From assembly GCA_031289065.1 (NCBI GenBank), contig JAITQI010000085.1, positions 1 to 7,610 on the forward strand: a DNA stretch of 7,610 nucleotides, written 5' to 3'. Position 1 is the stretch's first letter, and each line of letters begins with the position of its first letter. The position numbers were made by a program, and so were the translations under genes. This document shows, one piece after another, positions 4,636-7,610 of this stretch. The notes beneath the pieces are model-generated. The model made no database searches. It was not told where the DNA came from and worked only from the letters and a program-made list of their open reading frames with translations. The DNA is from Oscillospiraceae bacterium (GTDB lineage Bacteria > Bacillota > Clostridia > Oscillospirales > UBA929).

Positions 4636-7610
4636 TCAAAACAAATTCATTTGGGTGCTCAGGGGCAAATCCCCGAACGCTCCTTCGTCCAAAAGCTGCT
4701 GCACATGGGTTTTGGACACCTTCCCGCAGCGGGCGGTCAGGTCTTCCACCGAGACGAAGCGGTCGGTCTCCCGTTCCCGCTGGATATCGTAGGCGGCGGT
4801 CTCCCCCAAGCCGGGCAGGGAGACGAAGGGGGGGCGCAGGGCGCCGTCCTCCACTGTGAACCGCGTGGCGTCGGACACATGCACGTCCATGGGCTGGAAG
4901 GTGAAGCCCCGCTTGTAAAACTCATAGCAGACCTCCAGGGTGTTCAACTCGTCCTCCTCCACGGCGGTGCGCTCCGACTGCTTTTTCAGGGCGGACATGC
5001 GGGCGTTCACCGTCTCCGGCCCGTGGGTCATGGCGGCGGCGTTGAAGGCCACCGCCCGGATGCTGAAATAGGCGGCGTAGAAGGCCAGCGGACGGTGCAC
5101 CTTAAACCAGGCGATGCGGAAGGCCATGATCACATAGGCCGCCGCGTGGGCCTTGGGGAACAGGTACTTGATCTTCTGGCAGGACACGATGTACCAGCCG
5201 GGGGTGTTGGCCTCGTACATGGCCTCCTCCCATTCCGGCTTGAGGCCCTTGCCCTTGCGGACGCTCTCCATGATGGTGAAGGCCAGCTTGCGTTCCATGC
5301 CCAGGCCGATGAGGTAGTGCATGATGTCGTCCCGGCAGCAGATGACCTCTTTGAGGGTGGCCTTGCCCTCCTTGATGAGGTCAGCGGCGTTGCCCAACCA
5401 GACGTCGGTGCCGTGGGACAGGCCGGAAATGCGGATCAGTTCGTCAAAGGTGGAGGGCTTGGCGGCGGTCAGCATCCCCCGCACGAACTGGGTGCCGAAT
5501 TCCGGGATGGCGCAGGCGCCGTTCTCGCCGAGAACAGAATCCGGCTTGAGTCCCAACGCTTTGGGGGAGACGAACAAACTCATGGTGTCCGGGTCGTCCA
5601 GGGGGATGTCCTGGGCGGCCAGGCCGGTCAGATCCTCCAACCGGCGGATCATGGTGGGGTCGTCGTGCCCCAGCAGGTCGAGCTTTAACAGGTTTTCCTC
5701 GATGGAGTGGTAGTCAAAGTGGGTGGTCACAATGTCCCCCGACTTGTCCGCCGGGTGTTGCACCGGGCAGAACTCGCAGATGTCCCGGTCGTGGGGGACG
5801 ATGATCAGCCCCCCCGGATGCTGGCCGGTGGTGCGCTTGACCCCCACGCAGCCCGACACCAGCCGGGCCACCTCGGCGTGGGTGGGCTGACGGTTCCGTT
5901 CCTCTAAGTATTTCCGGGCGAAGGAGGAGGCGGTTTTTTCGGCCAGGGTGCCGATGGTGCCCGCCCGGAAGACCTTGCCCTCGCCGAACAGCTCGATGGT
6001 GTGCTGATGGGCGCGGGCCTGATAGTCCCCCGAAAAGTTGAGGTCGATGTCCGGCTTTTTGTCGGCCTCAAAGCCCAGGAAGGTGGCAAAGGAGATGTTG
6101 AACCCGTCCTTAATATAGGTCGTCCCGCAGGCCGGGCAGACCCCGTCCGGCATGTCGGCCCCGCAATCGGCGGGGGTCGGATCGGGGAACGCCCAATGCT
6201 TGCATTGCGGGCAGCGGTAGTGCGGCGGCAGGGCGTTGACCTCGGTGATCCCGGCCAGATAGGCCACAATGGAGGAGCCCACCGACCCCCGGGAGCCCAC
6301 CAAATACCCCTCCCGCAGCGACCGCTCCACCAGCTTCTGGGCGATCATGTAAATGATGTCGTATCCCTTGCCGATGATGGAGTCCAACTCGGTTTTCAGG
6401 CGCTCGGCCAGCAGGGGGGGCAGCGGCGTGCCGTACAGCTCGGCGGCCCGCTGTTCGCTCAGGGCCCGCAGTTCCTCCGCCGAACCGGGCATCTTGGGGA
6501 AGTATTCCCCGGCGCGCACCGGGACGACCTCCTCGCACAGGGCGGCGATGGCCCCCGGATCCTCGATGACCACCCGCCGGGCCTCCTCCTCGCCCAAGTA
6601 GGAAAACTCCGCCAGCATCTCCTCGGTGGTCTTGAAATACAGCGGCAGGGGCGCGTCCGCGTCGGACATCTGCTTGGAGGCCATCAGAACCCGCCGGTAG
6701 GCCTCGTCCTCCGGCTCCAAAAAGTGCACGTCCCCGGTGGCGGCCACCGGTTTGCCCAGCGCCCGCCCCAGCCGCACAATCGCCCGGTTGAAATCCTTGA
6801 GCTGCTCCCTGTCCCGCGCCGTGCCGTTGCGCACCATGAACTCGTTGTTGCAGAGCGGCTGGATTTCCAGATAATCGTAAAAGGCGGCGATCTCGCGCAG
6901 CGCCTCCTCCGGCTTGCCGGCCACGATGGCCGAGAACAGCTCCCCCCGTTCGCAGGCCGAGCCGATGATCAGGCCCTCCCGGTATTGCCGCAGGAGATCC
7001 TTGGGCAGGTTGGGGTGGTAGTTGAAATGTTCCAGATGGGCCAGGGAGACCAGCTTGTAGAGGTTGAACAGCCCGGTCTGGTTGCGGGCCAGCAGGATGA
7101 TGTGATTGCTGGGCGTCCGGCCCTTTTTGCCCTCGGCGGGCAGCCGCGCCGGATCGGTCAGGTAGGCCTCGCAGCCGTAGAGAACCTTGATGGGCGTTCC
7201 CGCCTTGGCCGCCTTTTTCTGGGCGCTCATGGCGTCCGGGAAGGCGTGAAGCACCCCATGGTCGGTCACCGCGATGGCCGGATGCCCCCAGCGGGCGGCG
7301 GTGCGCACGGCGGCCTCCACGTCGGTGGTGGCGTCCAGGGCGGACATGCGGGTGTGCAGATGCAGCTCCGTCCGGCGGCCTTGGGGGGCGTTGTCTTCCC
7401 GCTGGGGACGGGAGACGGCGGAAAACCCCGTGGGACGGAACACCATCCCCCCGGTCTTGTCGTAGGAGTCGTATTCCATCCGGCCGCCCACCCGCAGACG
7501 CTGCCCGGCGGTCACGCCCTCCAGACCTTTGGCGTCGGCGGTGGACAGGTAACAGGCCACCCGCACCGAATCGGTGTAGTCGGTCATGTCCAGACTGAAA
7601 AAGAGCCCCG
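4636..7610 (-). CDS. polC: PolC-type DNA polymerase III alpha subunit lacking the inserted exonuclease (5' end outside window)
   Basis: C-terminal 990 or so residues of the replicative polymerase; the frame is open to the right edge, so the start is not visible. The first ATG in view (7587) is internal, since LFFSLD precedes MTDYTDS in frame as in other PolC proteins. Numbering from that Met: OB fold about 1-57; PHP domain from ELHLHT (75-79) to about 290 (TGDVHFL); GSRGSVGSS at 431-438; zinc finger Cys459, Cys462, Cys484, Cys487; palm aspartates Asp513 and Asp515 in PDIDLNFSG, with the third, Asp637, in LKLDLLGHDD; PKAHAAAYV at 811-819; a PPF-LPGLG helix-hairpin-helix near 919-928; and the C-terminal clamp motif QMNLF. 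Bacillus PolC has an epsilon-like exonuclease of roughly 170 residues between the PHP stretches equivalent to CEAYL (139-143) and HIILLA (162-167). Here only about 18 residues separate them, so the proofreading domain is absent. No frameshift is seen. Confidence 0.97.
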   Translation of the reverse strand, partial: GLFFSLDMTDYTDSVRVACYLSTADAKGLEGVTAGQRLRVGGRMEYDSYDKTGGMVFRPTGFSAVSRPQREDNAPQGRRTELHLHTRMSALDATTDVEAAVRTAARWGHPAIAVTDHGVLHAFPDAMSAQKKAAKAGTPIKVLYGCEAYLTDPARLPAEGKKGRTPSNHIILLARNQTGLFNLYKLVSLAHLEHFNYHPNLPKDLLRQYREGLIIGSACERGELFSAIVAGKPEEALREIAAFYDYLEIQPLCNNEFMVRNGTARDREQLKDFNRAIVRLGRALGKPVAATGDVHFLEPEDEAYRRVLMASKQMSDADAPLPLYFKTTEEMLAEFSYLGEEEARRVVIEDPGAIAALCEEVVPVRAGEYFPKMPGSAEELRALSEQRAAELYGTPLPPLLAERLKTELDSIIGKGYDIIYMIAQKLVERSLREGYLVGSRGSVGSSIVAYLAGITEVNALPPHYRCPQCKHWAFPDPTPADCGADMPDGVCPACGTTYIKDGFNISFATFLGFEADKKPDIDLNFSGDYQARAHQHTIELFGEGKVFRAGTIGTLAEKTASSFARKYLEERNRQPTHAEVARLVSGCVGVKRTTGQHPGGLIIVPHDRDICEFCPVQHPADKSGDIVTTHFDYHSIEENLLKLDLLGHDDPTMIRRLEDLTGLAAQDIPLDDPDTMSLFVSPKALGLKPDSVLGENGACAIPEFGTQFVRGMLTAAKPSTFDELIRISGLSHGTDVWLGNAADLIKEGKATLKEVICCRDDIMHYLIGLGMERKLAFTIMESVRKGKGLKPEWEEAMYEANTPGWYIVSCQKIKYLFPKAHAAAYVIMAFRIAWFKVHRPLAFYAAYFSIRAVAFNAAAMTHGPETVNARMSALKKQSERTAVEEDELNTLEVCYEFYKRGFTFQPMDVHVSDATRFTVEDGALRPPFVSLPGLGETAAYDIQRERETDRFVSVEDLTARCGKVSKTHVQQLLDEGAFGDLPLSTQMNLF

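Noticed and set aside
4606..4641. The mirror TTGACT on the plus strand as a rightward promoter.
   Set aside because: No -10-like hexamer lies 16-18 bases downstream (TCAAAA at 17), and there is no plus-strand gene to serve.
4651..5688. A plus-strand open frame of about 345 codons opposite polC.
   Set aside because: It is an antisense reading of highly conserved polymerase sequence, with no motif of its own.

Overview
The window is GC-rich DNA, well above 60 % GC by eye, with all six recognisable genes on the minus strand. Three things point to a spore-forming, high-GC Clostridia lineage, probably in or near the Oscillospiraceae: a PolC-type replicative polymerase (a Firmicutes-type enzyme), a Csp-type germination protease, and an adjacent SleC-like N-terminus. 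The taxonomic placement is inference from gene content.

Layout, in the direction of transcription (right to left). (1) 7610-4636: the 3' two thirds of polC, the DNA polymerase III alpha subunit, cut by the right edge. It has the OB fold, PHP domain, zinc finger, palm aspartates and C-terminal clamp-binding motif, but lacks the proofreading exonuclease domain normally inserted in PolC's PHP domain. (2) 4635-4511: an AT-rich intergenic region with a near-perfect 51-bp palindrome, a sigma-A-type promoter whose -35 lies inside that palindrome, and a candidate Fur/Zur operator. (3) 4510-2501: a tightly overlapping zinc-type operon of a Fur/Zur-family repressor, an ABC ATPase and an ABC permease, closed by a strong GC-rich terminator at 2431-2460. 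No substrate-binding protein is present. (4) 2353 to the left edge: a likely spore-germination operon. It encodes a 106-residue proline-rich protein of unknown function, a Csp-like subtilisin protease with all catalytic residues, and the first 71 residues of a probable SleC-like cortex-lytic enzyme.

The metal operon reads as a self-regulated uptake module: the repressor probably controls its own promoter and the transporter behind it. The germination operon reads as protease plus probable substrate, since Csp proteases are known to activate pro-SleC. The small proline-rich protein in front is the least understood gene and is a candidate accessory spore protein.

I saw no tRNA, rRNA, CRISPR array, insertion sequence or clear pseudogene. 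The most notable observation is the PolC without its exonuclease. The second is the compact palindrome, promoter and operator arrangement between polC and the Zur operon.
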